A stretch of 64,000 nucleotides of DNA from NCBI GenBank assembly GCA_014281115.1, contig JACONQ010000004.1:1674001-1738000 (forward strand), written 5' to 3'. The notes below the pieces were generated by a model. The model searched no databases, was not told the origin of the DNA, and saw only the letters and a program-made list of their open reading frames with translations. Position 1 is the stretch's first letter. Every line of letters begins with the position of its first letter. This document shows, piece by piece, positions 31,964-42,875 of the stretch. The stretch is from Laburnicola sp. R22_1 (Eukaryota > Ascomycota > Dothideomycetes > Pleosporales > Didymosphaeriaceae). The translations under genes were made by a program, and so were the position numbers.

Positions 31964-33132
31964 ATGGATCCTGAAGCAAGAGTAAAGCGGCAACGCGTGT
32001 TCCTGGCATATCGCAAGATATTTGTCGGCAAACTGGCCCGCATTCGCAAGAGAAAAGCTATACGTACTATTGTCCAAAAGCACGACTGGTTATCTTACCA
32101 GAAATGTGTTGGCATTTCTGAGATAAACGATGTGGTTCGAATACTAAGAGCTCTCCTAACCAACCGCATCTTCGAGTCAGAAGAGCTCGCGAGTAAAGAG
32201 TTTCCAAACGTTGAGCCTCCTCAAGACGGCCAAGTAGTAAAGCGAGATGAGGCTAGGAACGTGGTAGGTGAAGGGCTAATCGAGATAAAACAAGAGGAGG
32301 CAAGTAATGGTGCAGAAACAATACCCCATGATGGTACGCCCTCCAGATCCTCACAAACGATAAACAAGCGATCTTACGTACCTGTGTAGATACTATAGCT
32401 CTACAACTTCCCCGGTTCCCCTTCAACACCCAGCATCGTATTCTATCTATTATCCAAAGCTTGCTTGAAGAGTCCTGCTTTCGTTTTACAGAAAAATGGC
32501 TCCCGTTCGTCCTGGAAAGATACGGCTGGACTTGTGCGGCTGCGGGAGAGCTTACGAAGTGGCTCAGTATTCTCAAGAAGCATATAAATGATCTACCGCA
32601 CGATTGCTTAGGTACGGAAGGACAAGCCTCGCTTAAAAGTATTACGCCCACCGTTGCTCAACTACGTCATACTGTGGTGCACCGCCTACACCTTACTTTG
32701 GATCAATTTCTGGGCCAGATCCGTTGTGCACGTATACTAGGAGAAATTTTAAAGGATGTTGAAAATATCTCCAAGTTGCAGTCGCTACACGTCCAGGTGG
32801 AACTACACGCCCGGGAGATGAGGCAAAATCAAGAAACAATGCAGCGAGAGGTGGATAGTGCACTTCTTCAGATACAATGGGAAAGAGAGGCGCTTATTCA
32901 AAAAGAGCAGCGACTCCAGTCATATGTTGCGCGACAAAAGACCAACATTCCAGCCGCAGCAGGTCAGTCGCTAGATGAGTCTGTCAACGTGCTACTCACT
33001 ACTTGTAAGCTGGGCATAGTAGAGGAAGAGCATACCATGTCCAGGCACAACGAAAATGCCAACTATGGTGTAATAGTTGAAGAAGACGACATTGAGAGTG
33101 ACGAAGATCGGCTACAATCAGAACTAGATTAA
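31964..33132 (+). CDS. Hypothetical coiled-coil protein, 361 aa
   Basis: Two exons: 31964-32263 and 32347-33132 (donor gtaggt, acceptor ccag, phase 0). This join keeps the coding-looking frame ILTNDKQAILRTCVDTIALQ, LPRFPFNTQHRILSIIQSLL, LPFVLERYGWTCAAAGELTK, whereas reading straight through runs into a stop at about 32386. The middle has VAQLRHTVVHRLHLTLDQFL; from there a long coiled coil runs (VQVELHAREMRQNQETMQRE, LIQKEQRLQSYVARQKT). The C-terminus is acidic (EEDDIESDEDRLQSELD). The RHT.VHRL segment resembles a lineage-specific, multi-copy Dothideomycete protein group misnamed in databases after cytochrome c1 (from memory, uncertain). No enzyme motif. Confidence 0.68.
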
Positions 33133-33420
33133 GAAGATGAAGGACGGTCGGCTGTGCGATAACGATGCGCGCAAGACAGTACGCTCGAGGACATGTGGTT
33201 TATTCCTACATCGCTCAGCATCGTTCTCAGATCACACATAGCAAGGTCATCTGCAAAGTGTTTGTAACGCGGTTTGTTTCACTGGTTGAGGGCTAAGACA
33301 ATGCAAGCAATGGAATCTGGGTTATGTCGGTAAAGGTTAAGGCCTCTTGTAATCGTTATGTCTACGCTGTGCGGTTCGTCGTTAACGTTACTTCTACCAT
33401 CTACCGAGTCTATCCTGTGG
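33133..33420. other. Intergenic, about 290 bp
   Basis: 3' flank of the coiled-coil gene; nothing else seen. Confidence 0.4.
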
Positions 33421-33526
33421 TTACACCATTGCGCTAACTGCCCTAGCAATCCTCCCTATATACTCTTCCCAGAGCTCTTCTTTGCCTTCATGCTCACTCT
33501 CTCTCTCGGCCCCATACCATATTTTA
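33421..33526 (-). pseudogene. C-terminal fragment of a host gene split by the pogo insertion
   Basis: Minus-strand frame KIWYGAERESEHEGKEELWE followed by EYIGRIARAVSAMV and a stop at 33421-33423. It abuts the pogo terminal repeat at the duplicated TA (33525-33526). Its upstream part lies at 36216-36461 on the opposite strand; see the inversion finding. Confidence 0.55.
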
Positions 33527-35467
33527 CCACCAAATGCACGGACCCACCAAATGCACGTTTTTGCCGCCACCAAGGGCAACACCCCAAAACCTATACAACG
33601 CCAAATATATAGTAAAATCACTAGATTTTTTGCAGTAGCACTCGTAGGAGCATGTAAAACCATTGCGCAATAATAAATTACTTGCGATAACGCTGTGGGA
33701 GCTGTACAGTACGGGTGCGCGTGGCTCTGGCGGGTGAGGGCACCCTCTCTCCAGTGGGTTCTTGATCAACAATAGTAGCCTCAGGTCTCTTAAGAGCTTG
33801 TTTTTTTGGTGTATAAGGGTTGAGTCTCTGTTAATTACCCTTTTTAGACAATTGTATATCACCTTTGAGTTGCTTTTCGAGCTGCTTTTGGAGTAGCTTT
33901 TCAGCTCGCTCAGCAGCCTTGGCCTCTTTTGCTTGCGCCTTCAGTTCTCGCGCCGCCAAACGTACGCGAGCTCTCTCCTCTTTGAGAGCTTATTTCTCCT
34001 GCTTTTTAAGAAGCCTTTGGTGTTGAGCCTCTAAGAGTTGTTGTTGTTAAAGCTTTTTATTAGTCTCAATTTGCTCCTACCTCTCGCGGGCCCTCTAAAC
34101 TTTGCTAGGTGAGTAAAATACAGCGCCGCTATGCCAATTATTAGGTTTATTAAGTAGGAGAGGCTTGCCACGTTGACGGCGCCTCTTCTTGTTAATAAAA
34201 GCTTGCTTAAGCCTATTGTATTAGTGTTAAAGGATCCTATATTTGATCTTAAGCTTGTGATAATTTTGCGACAGCTGTTTACGCTCCTTAGCGTGGTCCT
34301 CCGCAACAATGTCCTTTAGTATTTGCCGTACTTTACGCTAATCAGAATTAGAGAGGTTTAACAAGCTACTCCAACTTAAGGGAGGGCTCTTGTGCTCTGC
34401 GACAAACTTCTTAAGTATAGTGTTTAGGTTATAAGGTGACAACCTAGTACACTTAAAAGCTTTAAGTATTATTGTTTCTTAAAAGGCCCTTTGCTAGGAG
34501 GCGTTAAAGAGTTAATAAAAGTCGCGTTTGGTAATTGCTGAGACGCCCTGGCAGTTGTACATAAACTCTAAGAGCTCTCTTGTATACGCCGTACTTAGAG
34601 GCTTGAACATCGCCACATTAAGAGGCTAGAGAGTGTGGGTAGCGTGTGGCGGGAAGGTTGTAAGGAGTATTTTGTTATTGTCGCAGTACGTGATAAATTG
34701 CATGGTAATATAAGACTCATGCCTATTAAGTATGAGTAGTCAGTACTCCCTACGAGCTTTCTCCTTGGTCTCGCGATTAAATACTTGTTTAAGCCACGCC
34801 AAACCAATCTCATTGTTAGTCCACCCGCTTAATAAGCTCGTAAAAAAGGCCTTGTGGTGTTGCGGATTAAAATCTTAAAGCCATAAGTCTTGTATATTAC
34901 CTGTAGTAGCTTAATAAATTAAGGCTGGCGTTAGCGAGGTGCTGTCGGCGCAAATATAGGCAATTGTTGTTACCTACTCTCTATTGCTGTCCTGGAGCAT
35001 TTGCTTGTGAGGACCCTGCTTATACAGCTGCCGCGAGAACACTCTTTTCATCTTGGTGAGCACTCCAATAAGGAACCCTTTTTCATCCATATTGTACATA
35101 TGGCGACTGTCGATATCGTACTAGGTTATTTTGTCGCCTAAAAGCTTAAAGTATAAGGCGTATTTAGTAGCAGAATCAGCGCGGTGGCGACAGGCGTCGA
35201 TACCAGTAGTCCATCGCGATATGAGCTTAATATTGTTGCGGGTAATAAAGCGCTCAACCTAGTTTTTGCCTAGCTCTTTTCTAGCTATTTCTATTGCAAA
35301 ATTTTAGATTATTTGCTTTGTAGGAGGCAGGCCTCTCTTATTAAGCTTATATATGTAGTTTACAAGCTCTTTTTCTTATGTGGTGTTGAGAAATTTCTGC
35401 TCATTTGCCCTCTCTATGTGGCTTTTATTGATCCCGCGCGCGCGCCGCGATAAAGTTGATCGCTTAA
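33527..35467 (-). mobile_element. RIP-mutated pogo/Fot1-like DNA transposon, main part
   Basis: The left terminal repeat begins at 33527 (ccaccaaatgcacgg, with the word ccaaatgcacg repeated in tandem), after a TA duplicate. The minus strand still reads as a pogo/Fot1 transposase: from 35467 the CENP-B-like DNA-binding part KRSTLSRRARG, then LISRWTTGIDACRHRADSAT, and further in the DDE part HKAFFTSLLSG, EIGLAWLKQVFNRETKEKAR, FITYCDNNKILLTTFPPHAT. Stops and replaced catalytic residues are frequent (Asp replaced by Asn in LLILNRHESY), consistent with RIP. The first ~60 codons of the transposase lie at 36530-36639 on the plus strand. Confidence 0.85.
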
Positions 35468-35673
35468 TGTTGGTTCCACGTCGGGTCGTGTATACACGGT
35501 AAACAGTAATAAATAGATAGTCAAAGATTTTGGTTGTAAGTTGTTGTCCTATCCTCACCGTGGAGGTGAGGATAGGGCAGACCCCCTGTCAAACACTGGC
35601 CAAACAAGGAGGCAAGGCTAGGGGTAGAACCCCTGTAACAACGCTAGCTACTTGGGGAGAGCTACTGCCAACA
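35468..35673 (-). repeat. Solo copia LTR, 206 bp, inverted
   Basis: By eye an exact reverse complement of the LTRs at 36640 and 42368. Ends are TGTTGG...CCAACA. It interrupts the pogo transposase between codons for ...GVK and RST.... Flanks are cttaa (35463-35467) and aaaag (35674-35678), which do not match each other. Confidence 0.93.
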
Positions 35674-35902
35674 AAAAGGGCGCCCCAAATATCGGGTGAT
35701 CACATCTATCCAGAGTTAAATTATATCCGCTCAAGTCTTAAGTTAATCCACAAGGTGCTGTTGACTGATTCCTAGTGCAGTAAAACCGTTATACCCCGCA
35801 GCTGCACGTGACATTGGTGCAGCCTGGGCACTAATCGGGACCTTACCTCATGCATTCGAATCAGTAAATACTGATTCTATACAACCTCACTTGCCATTCT
35901 TA

Positions 35903-36024
35903 GTAGTGGTGTTAAGTAACGCTTTGATTGGCGGCGTAGGCTCTCACGTGCGGAGTAAGAGGGAATGTGGAGTTGGGCTCCCGCTTATTTCCTCTGCTTA
36001 GCAGCGTGTCGGCCCAATCGCAGA
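35903..36024 (+). repeat. Dispersed repeat, copy 1 (inverted relative to copy at 44160)
   Basis: Segment from gtggtgttaagtaacgcttt through ctctcacgtgcggagtaaga to gcagcgtgtcgg matches the reverse complement of about 44160-44284 with few differences. Not coding on either strand as far as I can see. Confidence 0.75.
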
Positions 36025-36215
36025 CTATGTAAAAAGCAAATATAACCAACTATATATCCATCAATTGTTAAACGCCAGGTACTAAGGGAGGAGGGAGAGT
36101 GAAATTTGCGCAGTATTCGTACGAATTCCTGCAGTGGCAATGAGGTAGTAGGTAGATGGGGGGTATCGTCCGGATGCATCGCTTCTTTATAATGCTGCAC
36201 TTCTTTGTGTAGTGC

Positions 36216-36461
36216 TTGGCGGTAGAGGATCCTATCGCTCCCCTACCTCCTTCCCCTACAGCCCTCCTTGAACCCGCCCTGACCGTCATCGGCCACGAGC
36301 ACAAAGTCTACTACGCCTGCATCTCGTCTGCTGTTGAAGATGAGAACATCGCAATCCTGGGCCCAGATGAAAAATTTATAAACTTGTCTACGCGGTCTGT
36401 TCAGGGCATTTTTAAGCTAATCAAATTCTATGCTGGCATATTAGACTATGGGTACCATGAC
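36216..36461 (+). pseudogene. Host gene fragment upstream of the pogo insertion
   Basis: Coding-like frame EDPIAPLPPSPTALLEPALT, VIGHEHKVYYACISSAVEDE, NIAILGPDEKFINLSTRSVQ, GIFKLIKFYAGILDYG ending at the TA target site of the pogo element. One extra base in gactatgggtaccatgac would shift it into the frame that continues at 33526 on the minus strand (MTKIWYGAE...). Family not recognised. Confidence 0.5.
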
Positions 36462-36463
36462 TA

Positions 36464-36639
36464 ATCACCAAATGCACGACCCCACCAAATGCACGGTTTT
36501 GAAAAAATCCACGTAGTTTATCAACGCTCATAACTCCACTAATATTAACGCTATAGAGGCCGCGCTGACAGCAATCGAAAGCTTGCCAGCAGGCGAAAAG
36601 CCTAATTACACCAAAATTGCCAAATTATTTGGCGTTAAG
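36464..36639 (+). mobile_element. Pogo/Fot1 right terminal repeat and transposase N-terminus, inverted fragment
   Basis: Starts with the terminal repeat atcaccaaatgcacgacccc then a second ccaaatgcacgg, after TA at 36462-36463, matching the repeat at 33527. It continues into the N-terminal HTH of the transposase: AIEAALTAIESLPAGEKPNY followed by TKIAKLFGVK, ending at the 5' LTR. The next codons lie at 35467 on the minus strand, so this piece has been inverted relative to the rest of the element. Confidence 0.85.
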
Positions 36640-36845
36640 TGTTGGCAGTAGCTCTCCCCAAGTAGCTAGCGTTGTTACAGGGGTTCTACCCCTAGCCTTG
36701 CCTCCTTGTTTGGCCAGTGTTTGACAGGGGGTCTGCCCTATCCTCACCTCCACGGTGAGGATAGGACAACAACTTACAACCAAAATCTTTGACTATCTAT
36801 TTATTACTGTTTACCGTGTATACACGACCCGACGTGGAACCAACA
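36640..36845 (+). repeat. 5' LTR of the copia element
   Basis: 206 bp; upstream pentamer ttaag (36635-36639). Contains the palindromic segment ctcacctccacggtgaggat. The leader downstream (about 36911-36985) holds a ~31-bp tandem duplication around agtatcgact(t/c)atagcgtactgg. Confidence 0.93.
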
Positions 36846-37059
36846 CTGATCAGTGGTTAACCTCACGTTAGCCACAGACAAGCAAGGTACCAGCGCTCGA
36901 AGGGTGATTGCGAGTATCGACTTATAGCGTACTGGCTTTTGCCTGGTAATTACTAGTATCGACTCATAGCGTACTGGTTTTGCCTCAACAACGTCGCTTA
37001 CGATACAGGACTTGAAGACTTGTCTCACTGTCCTATAGTACCGTCATATAGCGACAACC

Positions 37060-40000
37060 ATGTCAGCTTCAGCGTCTGGAAAAGAGACCAGCTCTCTCGG
37101 CACCGCAAACCCAGAGGATACCCAAGACAAACCTACGCAATCAACCGCGTACAGTAACAACAACTTTGTTCCTGCCAAAGTCCAGAAACTACGAGAGGAG
37201 TTTCAGATCGACCTACGCGGATGGGACAAGGATATTGACATCTCTAACCCAGAACACCTCACAGAGCCAATCCTTAACGCATACATCTTGAGCACTGTCT
37301 CACTGTACAAAAGTTCTCAATATAGAGGTATTGGACTATAGGAAACCTTCAAGACAGACTTTAATAGATGGACAAAGGCAACCTTCGAGATACCAGCTAG
37401 GAAAGCTCGGTGTACACTGCGCGATTACCTCCTCTACAATGGCGTATAGGTTGACAGCGGCATAAGGAAATCGATTGGCAAGTCTCTTCAAGACGTACTT
37501 GACAACGACGAGCCACATCAGTGGACAGAGGAGGAGATCATACAGGCAGGCAAAATTACGCGAACCCATCTAGAGGAGATTGCTTCAAATATAGCTCCAA
37601 AGCCAGCTATACAGAGTACAGCTCCCCAAGACGATACAACAATAGTCAGAACAACTAAGTTGCCCTATCCGAATCGTAACCCGTCACTGTTGCCGCCGCC
37701 AGAGCCTCAGCAGCTGCCTCAGCAAGTACAGCAGCAGCAATCTCAGCAGCCACAAGTACGGTTTCCATCGTACACGAATCTGCCAGCACCATCTACATAT
37801 AGAGGTTTCTCAGCACCGCCACCAATACCATATACAGCCCCAGATCCAGAAAGGATCCCAATTCAGACAAAGACAGGGTTTCTCAAGGTCTATACAGAGG
37901 ACATGAAATACAGCGGCGACAAGGATGACTTTCTGTCAGCCAAGTTAAGGACCTTTTACAATACCTGCGAGTTGTTTAAGATCTCTGAGGGACAGATGCA
38001 CTGGCTCTACCCTATCTCACTTAAAGGACGAGCTAAAGCTTTCTATCAGAGTAAGATCCGCGGCAGAGGCTTTAATTTTGCTACAATTGTCAAGACTGTT
38101 AGGGAACACTTTAAGACAGAGGAGGATCTGCAACGATACACTATCCTTTGGCACGAAGCCTCTCTACTCAACCTTGTACAGAAAAGTCCAGAGAGGCCAA
38201 TGCTAGAGCTCTTTCAAGAGCTCACAGATGAGCTGCAACAGATACAGGATGGACTGACAGAGCACACTATGGAGTATTCTTCAGAGATGAGCCTCCGCAA
38301 CGCAGTAATACGAGCCTGCCGCGGCGTCAAGGAGTGTAGCATGGCTCTGTACAAACCAGCGTCTACGTATGAAGGACTTTGTGCGGAAATCAGGTCAGCA
38401 ATTGTTACGGCGGAGAAAGAGAGACAAGCACAACGCCAGGCCTACTATACGGACGACAGCCCGGATCCGCAGCAGTACTGGACAGACCGGACGTACAACC
38501 GCGGCAGCAACCGCTACCGCTTCGGCCGCGATAAAGGCAGTTACAGTCGCGCTAGAGGCGGAAACCAGTCATTCCGCGACCGCTACAGAGGATCCCAGCG
38601 GTTCCAGCGGGACGCAAAACGATGCTGGGTATGTGGGAAGATTGACTGCTTCTCTACAAGGCACACACTAGAGGAAAGGCGCAGATTATACGACAGGCAC
38701 GCTCAACATCTACAGCAAACAATGGACTGTACAACAGAGGATATCCAGCAGTTCCTAGTTGACTACGAAGGCCTTGATATATCCGACAGCAATGCCCATA
38801 ATAGCAACGCCACTGCCGACCCGAGCGGGATCACCAACTTGATCGACGGATTACTGCAGGATGAGGCGGACTATAGCGAGCAATTCTTCTGCGAGGGCTA
38901 CCTAGCAGGGCCGCGTGCAATTGACGGCGCCAAAACTGTGTCAATATTGAACGATCAATCAGTCTCTCACAGGCTTACAGGAGGATATCAGTCTCACAGG
39001 CTTATAGAAGGATATGAGGCATGGACAACAGGCCGCAACTGTACGTTTGAGGATCGCTACTCATCCGCTGTCTTTCAGGGGATTATGCCAGATACTGGAG
39101 CTTCTGGCATATCGACTGCTGGCCAACCCCAGGTTGAAGCTCTGTGTAGGAAACTGCCACTCGTACAGATCGATACCTCAGCAGCTAGTCAGACAATTCG
39201 ATTTGGCAAAGGCGACACTAGAACCCTTGGAGTAATCGTTGTTCCAACTCCAGTTGGTAATATTACCTTCCATATTGTTCCTACAAAGACGCCCTTCCTG
39301 TACTGTGTACAGGACATGAATCGCATGGGGGTACGGCTTGACAATCTCCGCAGTGTACTTGTCCAGAACGACTCTAAGTTCATCCCTATTGTATGGAAAT
39401 GGGGCCACCCGTACATGCTTCTGGATCAGGAAGAATCGCTAGCAGGGTGTCACTGGACAGCGACAGAAGACCGCGGTTCGCGAGCAACTTGCCACCTCAC
39501 AGAGACTGAACTACGACGCCTCCACCGACGATTCGGCCACCCGTCAGTACGCCGACTGCTCCGGCTGTTACAGCGCGCTGGCCATGAGGTAGACCAGCAG
39601 ATCCTGCAACACCTGACAAGGTATTGCCACCACTGTCAGATGAATGCCAAGTCACCTGGCAGATTCAAATTTACGTTAAAAGACGACTATGAGTTCAATT
39701 TTTCTATTGTTGTGGACGTACTATACATTAATGGCAAGCCAGTCCTCCAGATAGTTGATGAAGCTACCCGATTTAGTGCCTCACGATTCCTACCTGACAT
39801 GTCTGCAGCTACGGCATGGGACACGATCCGAATCTGCTGGATTGACGTCTATCTTGGCCCGCCAGATCAGATTGTGCATGACGCCGGTACAAACTTTGCT
39901 TCGCGGGAGTTCCAGCAGCTCGCCAGATCGATGGCAATTATCACAAAGGAAGTGCCAGTAGAAGCTCACAACAGCATTGGCTTAGTAGAGCGATACCACG

Positions 40001-42312
40001 CCCCTCTGCGCCGCGCGTACAAGATTATAGAAGCTGAGGTACAGGACGAGAGACCAAGCAAGGAGCTCATACTACAAATGGCACAGAAGGCTGTCAACGA
40101 TTCAGCAGGACCAGATGGACTAGTGCCCACTCTGCTAGTGTTTGGCGCCTACCCAAGGATGACGGACGCAGATCCTCCGTCACCCTCTACTGAAAAACGT
40201 ACAAAAGCTATCAGACTAGCGACTGATGAAGTGCGAAAACTGCACGCCCAGCGCCAAATCAACGACGCCCTTGCGATACGGAATGGCCCAGATACGCGGA
40301 TTACTGTCAACCTGCCTATTGGCTCCCAGGTCCGAGTATACAGAGAGAAGAAAGGATGGACAGGCCCACATACGCTGCTTGAAACCCAGGGAGAGACCTG
40401 TATAGTAGAGCTGCCAAGCGGATCAACCCAGTTCCGCTCAACAGTTGTGAAACCGTACTATAAGGAGCCGCAAGAGACTACGCCACAAGATCCCACACTG
40501 CCAGATACCACAATGCCAGATCCTGTTGGCGGTACGCCACCCAAATCCCCGCGCGAGAAACCAGCCGCAGAAGCTCGACCCAGTCGCCAAAGACGCAAGC
40601 CAACAAGATACCCAGGTGACGAAACAGACAATGAGGATCAGGGTGAGCAGCTTCAATCAACAGCCTACATGACCGCAAAGGAAGTTGCGGATAGAGAGCT
40701 CTCTCGCAAACTGCGCCAGGAAGGCAAGATTACAACACCAGGAGCACCTTTTGAGGCATCACAAAGGCAGGAAATCGACGGGCTAATTGCAAGAGGAGTC
40801 TTTGAGTTTACTCAGTACGATCCAGATGGCAAACACCAGGGGATCCGAGTATTCAAATCGCGACTAGTCAATGAGGTCAAAGGCAAGACAACAGACAACC
40901 CTTTTGAGAAATCTAGGCTAGTAATACAGGCGTACAATGACGACGGAAAGGAGATTATCCTTACGCAATCTCCCACAATCCAACGGTCTAGTCAACGTCT
41001 TATTCTAGCTCTAGCACCTACGGCTATCCACTGCGATATCAGAGTATACCTCCGCGACGTCACTCAAGCCTATACGCAGTCAACAACATATCTCAACCGT
41101 CTCATTCTCGCTCGACTGCCTAGTCAGCTTCAATCAACCTACCCGCCAAATACAATTATGGTGGTACAACGACCGCTATACGGCATACCAGAGGCAGGCA
41201 CACACTGGTGGGCGACTTACCACAAGCACCACCGCCAACAGTTAGCTATGGAGACGTCTACGTACGACCCCTGCCTGCTATTAACAGCAGAAAAGCCTTT
41301 TGGAGTTGTTGGCATGCAGACAGACGATACCTTGATTCTTGCAGATGAGCAGTTTGCTGAAAAAGAAGATACAGAACTGCAAAAGGCAGAAATCAAGGCT
41401 AAACCAAAGGAAGCTCTCTCTGAAAGCCTACCACTACTATTCAATGGCTGTATTATTACACAGAAAGACAAAGTGATAGAAATGAGACAGAAGGACCAGG
41501 GCAAGAAGATCCAGCTTGTAGACCTGTCGCACAGTGACTTCCGCCAGGCGTACAGAGAACAACGAGCTCGAGCAGCTTATATTGCGACAATTTGCCAACC
41601 AGAGGCTTCATTTGATCTATCTCGCGCCGCGCAAGCTCAGGATCCAACAGAAGAGAACGCAAAGGATCTCAACAAGCGACTAAAGTGGCAACTTGACAAC
41701 CTGACCCGTGGACTACAATACGTGCCGCTACACCTTGCAACAGCAAAGCTGTATATCTTTGTTGACGGCTCATTTGCAAACAATAAAGATTATAGCTCCC
41801 AGATTGGATATATTATTGTATTAGCAAATGAGACAACAGAGGACGACCCTGCGGCACAAGATAAGTTCGAAATCTATGGTAACCTGCTCCACTGGAGCTC
41901 AACCAAGAGCAAAAGGATTACACGGAGCGTGCTAGCTTCAGAGATCTACGGCATGGTTAGTGGCGTAGATATAGGTGTCTGTATAGGTCAGACAATTGGC
42001 AAGATTGCGTCGCAACTTGCATCTGATCTTGGAGAACTATTGCCAATAGTAGTCTGTACAGACTCCTACTCGCTATACGAGTGCCTTGTCAAGCTTGGTA
42101 CAACAAAGGAGAAGAGACTTATGATAGATATTATGGCTCTACGCCAATCATACGAGAGACGCGAGCTCGCAGAGATCCGATGGATTAATGGAGACGACAA
42201 CCCTGCCGACGCGATGACTAAGAGCAATCCGAATAAGTCCCTTGAACAGCTAGTTAGCTTAAACAAGCTGACAATTAGGATAGAAGGATGGGTGAAGCGG
42301 AAGGAGGAGTAG
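37060..42312 (+). CDS. Copia Gag-Pol polyprotein, 1750 codons, with two in-frame TAG codons in Gag
   Basis: From the ATG at 37060 one frame runs to the stop at 42310-42312, broken only by TAG at 37339-37341 and 37447-37449; after the second it is open for over 1,600 codons. Landmarks: zinc-knuckle-like CWVCGKIDCFSTRH (about 38623), protease DTGASG (39091), integrase HHCC zinc site (HRRFGH about 39523, CHHC about 39628) and DDE core (VVDVLYI about 39713, HDAGTNF about 39877, GLVERYH about 39980), reverse transcriptase DVTQAY (about 41059) and MQTDDTL (41317), RNase H FVDGSF (41758), ASEIYGM, CTDSYS and DNPADAMTK. Proteins act in cytoplasmic particles and nuclear integration. The TAGs fit mutated CAG codons, or suppressible stops. 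Confidence 0.9.
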
Positions 42313-42367
42313 TAGGAGATTCAGGTAATTGGGGATAGCTTCATTTTCACAAAGAAAAGACTGCCAG

Positions 42368-42573
42368 TGTTGGCAGTAGCTCTCCCCAAGTAGCTAGCGT
42401 TGTTACAGGGGTTCTACCCCTAGCCTTGCCTCCTTGTTTGGCCAGTGTTTGACAGGGGGTCTGCCCTATCCTCACCTCCACGGTGAGGATAGGACAACAA
42501 CTTACAACCAAAATCTTTGACTATCTATTTATTACTGTTTACCGTGTATACACGACCCGACGTGGAACCAACA
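42368..42573 (+). repeat. 3' LTR of the copia element
   Basis: 206 bp, identical by eye to the 5' LTR; downstream pentamer ctttt (42574-42578). Confidence 0.93.
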
Positions 42574-42875
42574 CTTTTAGATCTATTGAGCCGGTTCTCC
42601 GCTAGGCGCTGGCTTTAAGTTAACTTGTGTCGGAAATCGAGGTTTCCCGGCAAGATGCAGGCAGCAAAGCCCAACGACAAACGCTATTGGACTCCATTGC
42701 ATTTAGCAATAATGCTGTGTTACATTTTTAGCCTTTGACAACCAGTCAATGCGTAGCACGTAGGTGTTTGCCGTACAACCCCGCATCTTCTCCCACATTG
42801 CGAATTGATTTAAGTCGAGAGTTAACTTTCCTATTCTTTACTCTGCAGAAGTCATCCGAAATCTGTTATATACAA

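Larger units (their letters stand above)
35674..36462. other. Host-derived segment in an inverted interval
   Basis: Lies between the solo LTR and the right pogo terminal repeat. It contains one copy of a ~120-bp dispersed repeat (about 35903-36024) and the larger fragment of a split host gene (36216-36461). No complete gene. Confidence 0.55.
36640..42573 (+). mobile_element. Ty1/copia LTR retrotransposon, near-intact, 5.9 kb
   Basis: LTRs of 206 bp at 36640-36845 and 42368-42573, identical by eye and beginning TGTTGG and ending CCAACA. The interior encodes a single long gag-pol frame in copia order (protease, integrase, reverse transcriptase, RNase H). A purine-rich stretch (aaagaaaagac) precedes the 3' LTR. 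The flanking pentamers are ttaag and ctttt, not a matched duplication, explained by LTR recombination with the solo copy. Identical LTRs imply recent insertion or gene conversion. Confidence 0.95.
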
